Shown in pieces: positions 33,518 through 41,450 of a DNA stretch of 64,000 nucleotides. Where the stretch lies: positions 1-64,000 of the forward strand of contig JANQSC010000022.1 in the NCBI GenBank assembly GCA_028284235.1, in the 5' to 3' direction. Under the pieces are notes generated by a model. It worked only from the letters and a program-made list of their open reading frames with translations, did not search any database and was not told the origin of the DNA. The number at the start of each line of letters is the position of its first letter. Within the stretch, counting starts at the first letter, position 1. Origin of the DNA: Opitutaceae bacterium (lineage in GTDB: Bacteria; Verrucomicrobiota; Verrucomicrobiia; Opitutales; Opitutaceae). The position numbers were made by a program, and so were the translations under genes.

Positions 33518-36500
33518 CTATTCCGCGTTGGCGGACTCTTTTGTCTCGACCGACTTCTTGTACTCCGTAGGCGACATTCCATAGCAGGCCCGGAAAATCT
33601 TCCCGAAGTAACTCAAATCCAGGATTCCGACATGCTCTAACATCTCGCTCACGGTGAACCGCCCCGTCTCCAGCAGTTGGGCGGCTCGCTTCAATCGCAT
33701 GGAACGAATGAAATCCGAAGGGGATTCCCCCGTGATCGCTTTCAGCTTCCTCAGCAAGGTGCCACGGCTCGTACCCATTTTCTTGGCGAACGTCACCACG
33801 TCGAAGGTCTCGTCGCGCATCCGCTCCTCGACCAAGGCCATGGCGCGGCGCAGGAAAACCTCGTCCGTCGACGTTACTGTGACCTCGCTCGGCTGAACCA
33901 TGATCTGCTTGGCGAACCGTTCCTGGAGCAAACGCCTCGAGTCGAGGGCGCTTTCGATCCGGGCCTTCAGCAGGCCGATTTTGACCGGCTTGGAAAAATA
34001 ATCGTCCGCCCCGTTTTCGATCCCTTTCAGGCGGAACTCGTCCGACACTCTCGCTGTGAGCACGATGATCGGAATATGGCTCGTCTCCGTTTGAGTTTTC
34101 AGTCGGGAACACATTTCCAAACCGTCCATCACCGGCATCATCAAATCCGTCACGATCAAATCGGGGAGGTTTCGGCTCGCCTCGACTAATCCCGACTGGC
34201 CGTCATTCGCCGTCATGATATCGTAGTTGTCGAAAAGCTCCCGCTCCAGATACGATCTCACGTCCGAATTGTCCTCGACTACGAGTACAAGCGGGCGATT
34301 GCGCTCCGAGATGGTCTTCTCCACCACGACGATGCGCCGCTCTTTTCCTTCGAAATCGCTCTCCAATTCGGTATCCGTATTCTGGATTTCCAGAGGATCC
34401 TCGGCGAGCGGGGCGTCTTCGATTTCAATCAGCGGCAATCGCAGCGTAAAGCGCGAGCCCGCATTCGAGCCGCGCCCCGGGATCGGGCTCTCCACGGAAA
34501 TCTCCCCGCCCCACAATTGCACGAGCTCGTAGGTGTACGCCAAGCCGATGCCGCTTCCGGTATGATCCCGATCGTTGTCGCGGGCTCGGTAAAACGGCTT
34601 GAATATCAGTTCCTGACGTCCCGGCTCAATTCCAATTCCCGTATCCGAAACGGTTACCACGATCGACTCGACTTCGGACGAGTCCGCCGAAGGGGAGGCG
34701 CCGTTCGCAGATCGCTCGTACCCGATTTTCACGGCGATCTCACCTCCGTCGTGCGTGTACTTGATCGCGTTTGACAGCAGGTTGCCGACGATGTGCTGCA
34801 GCTTGTCCGGATCAAAACAGCAAACGAGGCTTTCCAAATCGCAATCCAGCTCGAACCCTTGCCGTTTCTTCTCCCAAAGCGACGCATGCGAGAATATCGT
34901 GTCCTTTAAAAACAGCACGATGTCCGATCGTATCGGTTCGTATTTCAATTTGCCCAATTCGACTTTGCGGAACTCTAGAAGCTGATCCACCAGGCCCTGC
35001 ATTTTTCGGGCATTGCGATAGGCCATATCCGCGTCCCTCCACACATCCTCGCTTTTATGGCGTTGTAGAATGCGTTCAAGCGGGCCCAAAATGACTGCCA
35101 ATGGCGTGCGCAGCTCGTGAGATATGTTCGTGAAGAAATCGATTTTGAACTCCTCGAGAGCGAGAATGTGGCGCACTCGCGTGCGAATAAGCAAGTACAC
35201 GAGCGCTCCGATCAGCGCAATCGTCAGCAATACCGTCCCCAAAAACCAAGGACGCTTCCAAAGAAACGGGACGACCGTGAATTCCACCGACGCCGGAGTG
35301 GGGTCAATATTCCAATCCGCGTCGCGAGCTCGCACCTCTAGACGATAGTTCCCCGGCGCCAGAGACGGAATCGAAACCTGTCCCTCTTTCTGAAACGGAG
35401 CCCAGCTACCCCCATTGAGGCGGTACGAGTATTCAAGATCCTTCGACCAAGTTCGCGACCAGGCATCCATGCCCGACCATTCGAAGTACGCGTTGCCCGA
35501 CTCTGGCAGTCGAGACTCGAAGGCGTCGATTCGGGTTTCCGGCGGATCGCTGTCCAGAGCATAGCGAATTGTCTTGAACGCCACCTGCTCGTCTAACGGT
35601 TCCGGCTCCGTATTGAGATTCCAGGAGCGTGTAGCCGAGTTTATCCAAATATTCCCGTCGATCGACGCATGCAGACGCGCTCCTTCGCGCTGTAACTTCA
35701 ACTCCGAAAACCGTGTGTGGGGACTCCACGAATGACCATCGAAACGACTCAAGCCATCGGTAGTCGCCGCCCAGATTCCGGGAGAACCCTCTACTGCTAA
35801 CAAAGACACCAATTGATCGCGCGCCCTTCCTTCGGAAATCGACAGTCGCTCCCATTTCCCGTCCACGAATCGCGACACTCCCGAACGCCAATCCCCTATC
35901 CACAATGCGTCGTTGGAGTCCACAACGACGTTGTCCACCAAATCTCTCTGAAACCCTCCGATTTGCTCCGGACGCTGACCCGACCGCGTCCTGAAAAGCG
36001 ATTGCCCGCCCGTCCAGAGGTCGCCATTCGACATCTGGGCCAGTTCAAAGGTCTGCATCGGATAGTCCGGAGGCAGCAAATACACGTACTCGACCTCACG
36101 CCCCGTATCGCGATAGCGAATGATACCACCAGTCAGGCCGCTCAATTTCCAGGACTCCACGTTGGAGGCGAAATAAATGTATCCATCGTTTCCTTCATAC
36201 GCAGCTGCGTGGCCAAAACGCTCGCTAATCTCCGGATGGGCATCCCGTCTCCATCGATCGCCATCCAGCCACGAAACAGCCGCCTCCCCCGCATGGCTCC
36301 CCGAAACCCAGATCCGATCCCCCGCAGTCGCGAGCATCGCGTTCGGCGTATCGATCAATCCGTCCTCGGGTCCGAAGGACGTCCATGAATTTTCTTTGGG
36401 GTCGAAACGAACCACGCGCCTGTCTTCGCTCAGAAACCAGGTTGTCCCATCGGACTCCTGACATCCGAAATTCAAGCCTTCGAACGAGTTCCAGCGCTTT

Positions 36501-37534
36501 CGAGAGACGTCAAAGAGGTAAGTTTTGTCCGTGTGTCCTCCTGTGATGAATACATCGTTTTCGAGATTGTAGAGAAACGTGAACCAGTTCGCCTGGCTGT
36601 CCATGCGCTTTAGATTCCAGGCGCCCTTGTCGAACTGCCCCAGCACGCGCGACGACGCCACCCAGAGGCTTCCGTCCGACATTTCTGCAAGCAAGCGATT
36701 TGAAGGGCTGAAGTCGCTCCAATCGGCCAGAACGGTCTCGACCGTGTCATCCCCCACTACCCTCAGCGCTTCCGTTTCGCTATCGATGGCGATCCACATC
36801 CGCCCCGAAGGACTCTCTTGCAACTCGGCATACGGAATCGACATTTTGACGTACTTCTCCGTGGCAATTCGCCAGGGCTCGCCGATCCGATCGCCACTCG
36901 ACCAATCCAACTCGTAACGAAGAATCTCTCCCGTATCCGCGTTCGACAGCCACAATCTGTTTTTTCGATCGACACGTAGACCGCTGACAGAGCCCACATC
37001 GTCGATTCGCTTCAAATCGTCTCCGATAATCTGATACAGTCTCAACGGCGGTAAAACCGGCGGATCCGGATTCGATCTGACACCCGATCGGGCAACGACC
37101 CAAATGCTCCCGTCCGCAGATTCGTCGATGAGGCTTCCCGTCGACGCATTTTTCCACACTCCGTCGTAGCGACGCCATACCCCCTCGCGAAAGCGGGCGA
37201 CAAAATCTCTCGCCAGAACGTAGATCGATCCATCAGAGGCCACTTTGATCGCCAAGGCGCTCACCTCGCCTCGCCCGGCATCTTCAAACCAATGGGGCGT
37301 CGCCTCATAGCCGTCGAACTCGAGAATGCCACCATGAATGGCGAACCACAGCGTCCCATCAGGAGCGCGGTCCACCTGCCGCACCGTGTAGGGCGAGAGC
37401 GCCTCCAACTCACGCCAACGCCAACTCGCGTCGAAGTCGACCCCTTCAGTCGGCTCGTACGGGCGGGAAGCCAATCCTGTCTCTACACAGATGGGCAGAG
37501 ACAGAAAAACAAGAGCGAGCCTCGACAGTTTCAT
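33518..37534 (-). CDS. Hybrid two-component system regulator (HTCS: sensor, kinase, receiver and AraC in one protein)
   Basis: In this 1338-aa protein, a signal peptide is followed by a two-component-regulator beta-propeller (about 35-700), a Y_Y_Y domain (YRLEVRARDADWNIDP, about 735) and a membrane helix (FLGTVLLTIALIGALVYLLI). Next come the kinase core with His806 in NISHELRTPLAVI, an HATPase with DTGIGIEPG and GSGIGLAYTYELV, and a receiver with Asp1130 in LIVTDLMMPVMDG. A C-terminal AraC-type HTH contains LRKLKAITGESPSDFIRS and FGKIFRACYGMSPTEYKKS. Such regulators sense a breakdown product in the periplasm and activate the adjacent polysaccharide-use genes directly. It lies between the TonB receptor and the MFS and oxidoreductase genes on one strand. 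Confidence 0.95.
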   Translation of the reverse strand: MKLSRLALVFLSLPICVETGLASRPYEPTEGVDFDASWRWRELEALSPYTVRQVDRAPDGTLWFAIHGGILEFDGYEATPHWFEDAGRGEVSALAIKVASDGSIYVLARDFVARFREGVWRRYDGVWKNASTGSLIDESADGSIWVVARSGVRSNPDPPVLPPLRLYQIIGDDLKRIDDVGSVSGLRVDRKNRLWLSNADTGEILRYELDWSSGDRIGEPWRIATEKYVKMSIPYAELQESPSGRMWIAIDSETEALRVVGDDTVETVLADWSDFSPSNRLLAEMSDGSLWVASSRVLGQFDKGAWNLKRMDSQANWFTFLYNLENDVFITGGHTDKTYLFDVSRKRWNSFEGLNFGCQESDGTTWFLSEDRRVVRFDPKENSWTSFGPEDGLIDTPNAMLATAGDRIWVSGSHAGEAAVSWLDGDRWRRDAHPEISERFGHAAAYEGNDGYIYFASNVESWKLSGLTGGIIRYRDTGREVEYVYLLPPDYPMQTFELAQMSNGDLWTGGQSLFRTRSGQRPEQIGGFQRDLVDNVVVDSNDALWIGDWRSGVSRFVDGKWERLSISEGRARDQLVSLLAVEGSPGIWAATTDGLSRFDGHSWSPHTRFSELKLQREGARLHASIDGNIWINSATRSWNLNTEPEPLDEQVAFKTIRYALDSDPPETRIDAFESRLPESGNAYFEWSGMDAWSRTWSKDLEYSYRLNGGSWAPFQKEGQVSIPSLAPGNYRLEVRARDADWNIDPTPASVEFTVVPFLWKRPWFLGTVLLTIALIGALVYLLIRTRVRHILALEEFKIDFFTNISHELRTPLAVILGPLERILQRHKSEDVWRDADMAYRNARKMQGLVDQLLEFRKVELGKLKYEPIRSDIVLFLKDTIFSHASLWEKKRQGFELDCDLESLVCCFDPDKLQHIVGNLLSNAIKYTHDGGEIAVKIGYERSANGASPSADSSEVESIVVTVSDTGIGIEPGRQELIFKPFYRARDNDRDHTGSGIGLAYTYELVQLWGGEISVESPIPGRGSNAGSRFTLRLPLIEIEDAPLAEDPLEIQNTDTELESDFEGKERRIVVVEKTISERNRPLVLVVEDNSDVRSYLERELFDNYDIMTANDGQSGLVEASRNLPDLIVTDLMMPVMDGLEMCSRLKTQTETSHIPIIVLTARVSDEFRLKGIENGADDYFSKPVKIGLLKARIESALDSRRLLQERFAKQIMVQPSEVTVTSTDEVFLRRAMALVEERMRDETFDVVTFAKKMGTSRGTLLRKLKAITGESPSDFIRSMRLKRAAQLLETGRFTVSEMLEHVGILDLSYFGKIFRACYGMSPTEYKKSVETKESANAE

Positions 37535-37585
37535 AGCAGACCGATCTCAGAAAAACGTGAAAACCTCAATCTACGCAATCCAAAC

Positions 37586-37646
37586 GTAGGGCCCGTCTGA
37601 AAACGGGCCCTACAAAAAGGAGCGTTGCCGGAGGCCGCTTCCGGCA
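37586..37646. repeat. Two strong hairpins between the TonB receptor and the regulator
   Basis: An 11-bp perfect stem (37586-37596 with 37603-37613, 6-base loop ctgaaa) is followed by a 7-bp stem (37626-37632 with 37640-37646). Neither has a good T run on the minus strand, so they are not textbook terminators. They look like REP-type repeats that could attenuate or process a transcript from the receptor into the regulator. Confidence 0.5.
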
Positions 37647-37702
37647 GAGAAGCGACCCCCGCAGCTATAAAGAGTTGTAGACGTTCCCGGATTGGAATTT
37701 TC

Positions 37703-40700
37703 CTAAAAGTCGTAGGTCAAGGATAGACGCCAACTCCGAGGCTGGGGCACGTCGTAGCGGGCAAACGCCAGTCCGCGGTCGTAGGGGAGTTCCCATCGGG
37801 GTCCTCGAACCGGGTTGTAGCCGACAGGAATGATGTCCTGGTCGTCCAAGACGTTCCTGACGTTCAACTGGAGCGTGATCGGCCCCTCGAACGGTCCAAA
37901 GCCGTTTCTCCACTTGTAGCGGATCATCGCATTGGTGTCCCAGAGCTGGCGCGAGTACCACACCTCTCGGGTTTCCTCGTCTTCACCAATGATCATGTTG
38001 TCTTTCCAGCTCACGCCACCGCCGATCGTCAGGCCTCTCAGCGCGCCTTCGCTAAAATCGTACGCGGTGAACACGTTAGCGTTGTATGGACGAAGCCCCC
38101 AACGCTTTCCATTCGCAATGCGAGCGTTGTTGATGTCGGCAATCATGTCCCACATTTCCGCCATCATCTGCCGGCTTCCGTTGGCGAACCCACCGGACGT
38201 CTGGAAGTTTGCCGGACTGTCGAACGGATCTTCGGTGGCAGCCGTAATATTGGCGGCATGATCGATGAACTGCGCGTAGACGCCGTCGGGATCGAGTCCG
38301 GCGGGATTGGTCAAGGTCCAGAGACTTTCGACAATGTTCTCCCCGTCGCCATTGACACCCGTCACGGTATCCACCTGCTCGAAGGGGTTGATCAACTGGT
38401 CCCACTCAGCCTCCCCTTCCGGATCCGGCAGCAAGCCCAGATGCGCTTCCAGGCCTTTTTGGTAGTTCGTGACAATGCGGTCCGTCTTCGACGCCTTGAA
38501 GGTCAAGCGCCAGTTGTCGGTAATATTGGCGTTGATCGAAAGCTCGACCCCGCGGGAAGTCTTGTCGGTCGTATCCCCATTCCAGTTGAGCGTGTAGAAC
38601 TCCTGTTCGTCGAGAGCGAAGACTTCGGCTTCCGTCATCAGACCTTGCTCAATCAACCCTCCCTGGATGGTTTCCACGGTATTCTGGTAGCGACCCGTGT
38701 TGCGCGAACCCACGAGCACGCCTGTCTCGTCCACCTCATAGTAGACCAGACGCCCGGAAATTCGGTTGTCGGCCAAGCGGAATCCAAGACCGTAGTCCAA
38801 TCCTTTCGCTTCTGGCGGAGGGGCCGGATTGCCGTCCGGAATGAGCGTACGGGTGAAATTCGGAAAACCGACGCTGTCGGAGAAATTAGCCATCAAGCGG
38901 AACTGGTCGTTGATGTGATACACGACCCCCGCGACCGAGGTTTCCCCGTCAAATACAAACTGGTCGTCCAGTTCCGGGGTGTCGTAGCTCGGCATGGGGC
39001 CGTAGAGCAACTCCTCCTCCGTCATGACGTTCTCCTGGTTCGGATCGAGCGGGTTGACGTTTATGTTCTCGCGGGTCGCCCAGGGGTTGTAGTACTGGCG
39101 CAGATCGCTCTCGTCCTTGCGCAAGCCGAAGGTCGTGACCAGGCTTCGGTCGAGCCAGTAGTTGACCATGGCGAACTGATGCGTATCGGTCGTCTGGGTA
39201 CCGGCGCGGTTTTCGTTGCCGGGAATGCGATTGGTCCAGCCGATCTCGACTTCCTCCTCTTGAAATACCGGGGTTTCCGTGGCCAATTCTCGAACGTCGA
39301 GCATAACGGTCTGTCCAACGAGATGCTCCCAACTTCCGATGTGGAAGGATTCGGGATTGTTGATTGGGTCGTCCCAGTCGAAGTAGGTACGCACTTCTAC
39401 ACGGTTCGCATTGTTGTTCCAGTGGCCATTGAATGGGCGCCCCAACATGCCAAGCTGCTGGTTGAAACGCGTGTCGAACTCTTCTGTCGTCGAGAACAAG
39501 GCGGCGAATTGGTGAGTGCCCAAGCGCTCGGTATCCAATTCGTAGGACGCGGAAAGGCGCGTCGCTTCCAGGTCAATATGGCGAAGATCGCGTCTCCAGT
39601 TCGATTCGAGATACCACTGTCCGGCATACGGGTTCACGCCAAAGCCCGGATTTCGATACCCGCCGCTTCCGTCATTTTCGCCGCCGCTCTCAATTCCAGA
39701 AAAGTCCAGGCCTCGCGTGTAGTTGATGTCCGCGTACAACGAAAATCCGAAACCACCGATATTGTACGCCGTCACATCGGTAACTTGATAGTTGTGCGAA
39801 AGGTTGACGAAGAAGTTCTCGGTCACTTTGTAGTCCGCGAAGAACGAGTAGTTTTCAAAGTCCCAGTTCTTATAGGAACCTGGACCGTCGGTATTGATCG
39901 CGCGCGGGAATACATCCGTCATGTCGATACGGTAGCGATTGCCAGTGCCCGGATTCTCGTTCTCCCAATTCGCGTCCGGCGGAGCGGATTGCCGATTGTC
40001 GCCATACGAGCGCAACACCATTGCCCCCGAGTTTTCGAAAAACCCGCCGTCGTTGACCACATAGATGTACCGATTCGCTGGGTTCACGAGATTGAAGGCG
40101 TTGTTCACGCGCTGCGTAAAGAGCTCGTCAGGAAATCCCGCGTTCAAGGGATCGCTCGAATCCTCGTTATTGTTGTTATTTGGAACAATAACGAGCTCGT
40201 CGAGATCGAGTCCATTCGCTGTGTAGTAGTTCGTCCAGTCGTACAGCGTGATTCCGCCGAAGTCGAGAGCCGGCGAGCGGCTTTGGTTGCTTATTGTCTT
40301 CGTACCGCTCTCGTAGTTTCCTCTCAACGTGAGGCGATCGTTCGCCTTGAAGGTCACAGCGCCAAAGATGCGCTCGGTATCGTCGTAGGTCCCTACTTGC
40401 CATTCCTCGTTCTCGGCATCGACGCCCGCAACGGTGAGGCCCAGTTTATCCTCTATCAGAACGCGATTGACCCGAAACTCCGTGCGAAATCCTCCCGTAT
40501 CCTCGTGAGTGATTTTCAAGCGTCCACTGTCTCGCTGCGTGCTCGCCCCGATCGAAGTCGTATTGACGATTCCCCCGGCTCCGCTGAGCCCGAATAGAAT
40601 ACTGTTTGGGCCACGGCTTTCGTCGTAGCGCCCAGCCCGATACCCGTCACTTGGAGTAATGCTTCGGAAGTAGTCGATACCTTTAGTCGCATCCACGCCG

Positions 40701-41086
40701 CGGATGCTCACTTGTTGAATCACGTTGACGGCCGTCGTAGATTCTCGATCCGAAGTCTGGTTGGCTCCGCCGAACCGGTCCTCGTTGTAGTTCACGTACA
40801 TGTTCGTGGTGTAGTCGGCCAGCTCGTCGATCGACTGGATCCCAAGGTCCTCGATGAAGGCCTCCGTGAAGACCGACACCGACGAGGCGACGTCCGCCAA
40901 ATTCGTGTTCAAGCGACTGCCCGCGAGCGTGTTCTCGGCCCGGTAGCCGCTGTCGTTCGAGGTGTCCACTTGGAAAGGACTCAGTTCGAAGACTTCTTCG
41001 TCTTCGGCGTCGTCTTGCGCGAAGACGAAGGGATTAAACGCCCATTGCGCAACAGCAACGAGCAGCATAAGCATGCGTTTGTTCAT
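37703..41086 (-). CDS. TonB-dependent outer-membrane receptor
   Basis: This 1127-aa protein has a signal peptide ending FVFAQ. The N-terminal EEVFELSPFQVD segment is typical of verrucomicrobial TonB receptors and may include the TonB box. The plug domain follows (ENTLAGSRLNTNLADVASSV, ESRGPNSILFGLSGAGGIVN), then a long beta-barrel ending in the aromatic signature WRLSLTYDF. It would import a ligand across the outer membrane using ExbB/ExbD/TonB energy. The location directly upstream of the hybrid regulator and sugar enzymes points to a carbohydrate ligand and not a siderophore (inference). There is no SusD partner, as expected outside Bacteroidota. Confidence 0.95.
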   Translation of the reverse strand: MNKRMLMLLVAVAQWAFNPFVFAQDDAEDEEVFELSPFQVDTSNDSGYRAENTLAGSRLNTNLADVASSVSVFTEAFIEDLGIQSIDELADYTTNMYVNYNEDRFGGANQTSDRESTTAVNVIQQVSIRGVDATKGIDYFRSITPSDGYRAGRYDESRGPNSILFGLSGAGGIVNTTSIGASTQRDSGRLKITHEDTGGFRTEFRVNRVLIEDKLGLTVAGVDAENEEWQVGTYDDTERIFGAVTFKANDRLTLRGNYESGTKTISNQSRSPALDFGGITLYDWTNYYTANGLDLDELVIVPNNNNNEDSSDPLNAGFPDELFTQRVNNAFNLVNPANRYIYVVNDGGFFENSGAMVLRSYGDNRQSAPPDANWENENPGTGNRYRIDMTDVFPRAINTDGPGSYKNWDFENYSFFADYKVTENFFVNLSHNYQVTDVTAYNIGGFGFSLYADINYTRGLDFSGIESGGENDGSGGYRNPGFGVNPYAGQWYLESNWRRDLRHIDLEATRLSASYELDTERLGTHQFAALFSTTEEFDTRFNQQLGMLGRPFNGHWNNNANRVEVRTYFDWDDPINNPESFHIGSWEHLVGQTVMLDVRELATETPVFQEEEVEIGWTNRIPGNENRAGTQTTDTHQFAMVNYWLDRSLVTTFGLRKDESDLRQYYNPWATRENINVNPLDPNQENVMTEEELLYGPMPSYDTPELDDQFVFDGETSVAGVVYHINDQFRLMANFSDSVGFPNFTRTLIPDGNPAPPPEAKGLDYGLGFRLADNRISGRLVYYEVDETGVLVGSRNTGRYQNTVETIQGGLIEQGLMTEAEVFALDEQEFYTLNWNGDTTDKTSRGVELSINANITDNWRLTFKASKTDRIVTNYQKGLEAHLGLLPDPEGEAEWDQLINPFEQVDTVTGVNGDGENIVESLWTLTNPAGLDPDGVYAQFIDHAANITAATEDPFDSPANFQTSGGFANGSRQMMAEMWDMIADINNARIANGKRWGLRPYNANVFTAYDFSEGALRGLTIGGGVSWKDNMIIGEDEETREVWYSRQLWDTNAMIRYKWRNGFGPFEGPITLQLNVRNVLDDQDIIPVGYNPVRGPRWELPYDRGLAFARYDVPQPRSWRLSLTYDF

Positions 41087-41103
41087 ACGTATTTTGAGGT
41101 TGG

Positions 41104-41357
41104 GCCCGTAAACGGGCTGTAGTTTGTTAGTATCTGGCTGATCAATGTTCGCTATCGCCGTTAGAGCGAACGTCCCGAATCTACCTGAGATCCCTTTCCC
41201 ACCGTTAGGAATCTCGTTTAAGATACTCTGACTCTAGCGTCATAAGCCCAAATCCATACATTCTGCACCCGATTTCCCGCTACGAGGACTCGAGGCGATT
41301 ACAGGAAAATTGGCGTTAGCGCCAAAACCAGGCGGCGCACAGCATTGACCTCGAGTC
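41104..41357. repeat. Structured non-coding region with inverted repeats
   Basis: The 364-base gap between the divergent TonB receptor and M14 peptidase genes holds four dyads. They are gcccgt/acgggc at 41104-41117, gttcgct/agcgaac at 41147-41171, and an outer 9-bp pair gactcgagg (41287-41295) with cctcgagtc (41349-41357) that encloses a 6-bp stem at 41310-41325. The last pair makes a 71-base MITE-like element. Both divergent promoters should also lie here, but none is clear. Confidence 0.45.
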
Positions 41358-41450
41358 GTTAGCGAACTCTACTCGTCCACAGACACCCCAGGTCCGACAC
41401 TTAGCCGGGTCACATCGTGCATGTATTCCATCGCCATCCGCCCCACACTC

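Noticed and set aside
38258-40597. A 779-codon plus-strand open frame
   Set aside because: Antisense to the TonB receptor. The minus frame has a clear signal peptide, plug and barrel end; the plus frame has none.
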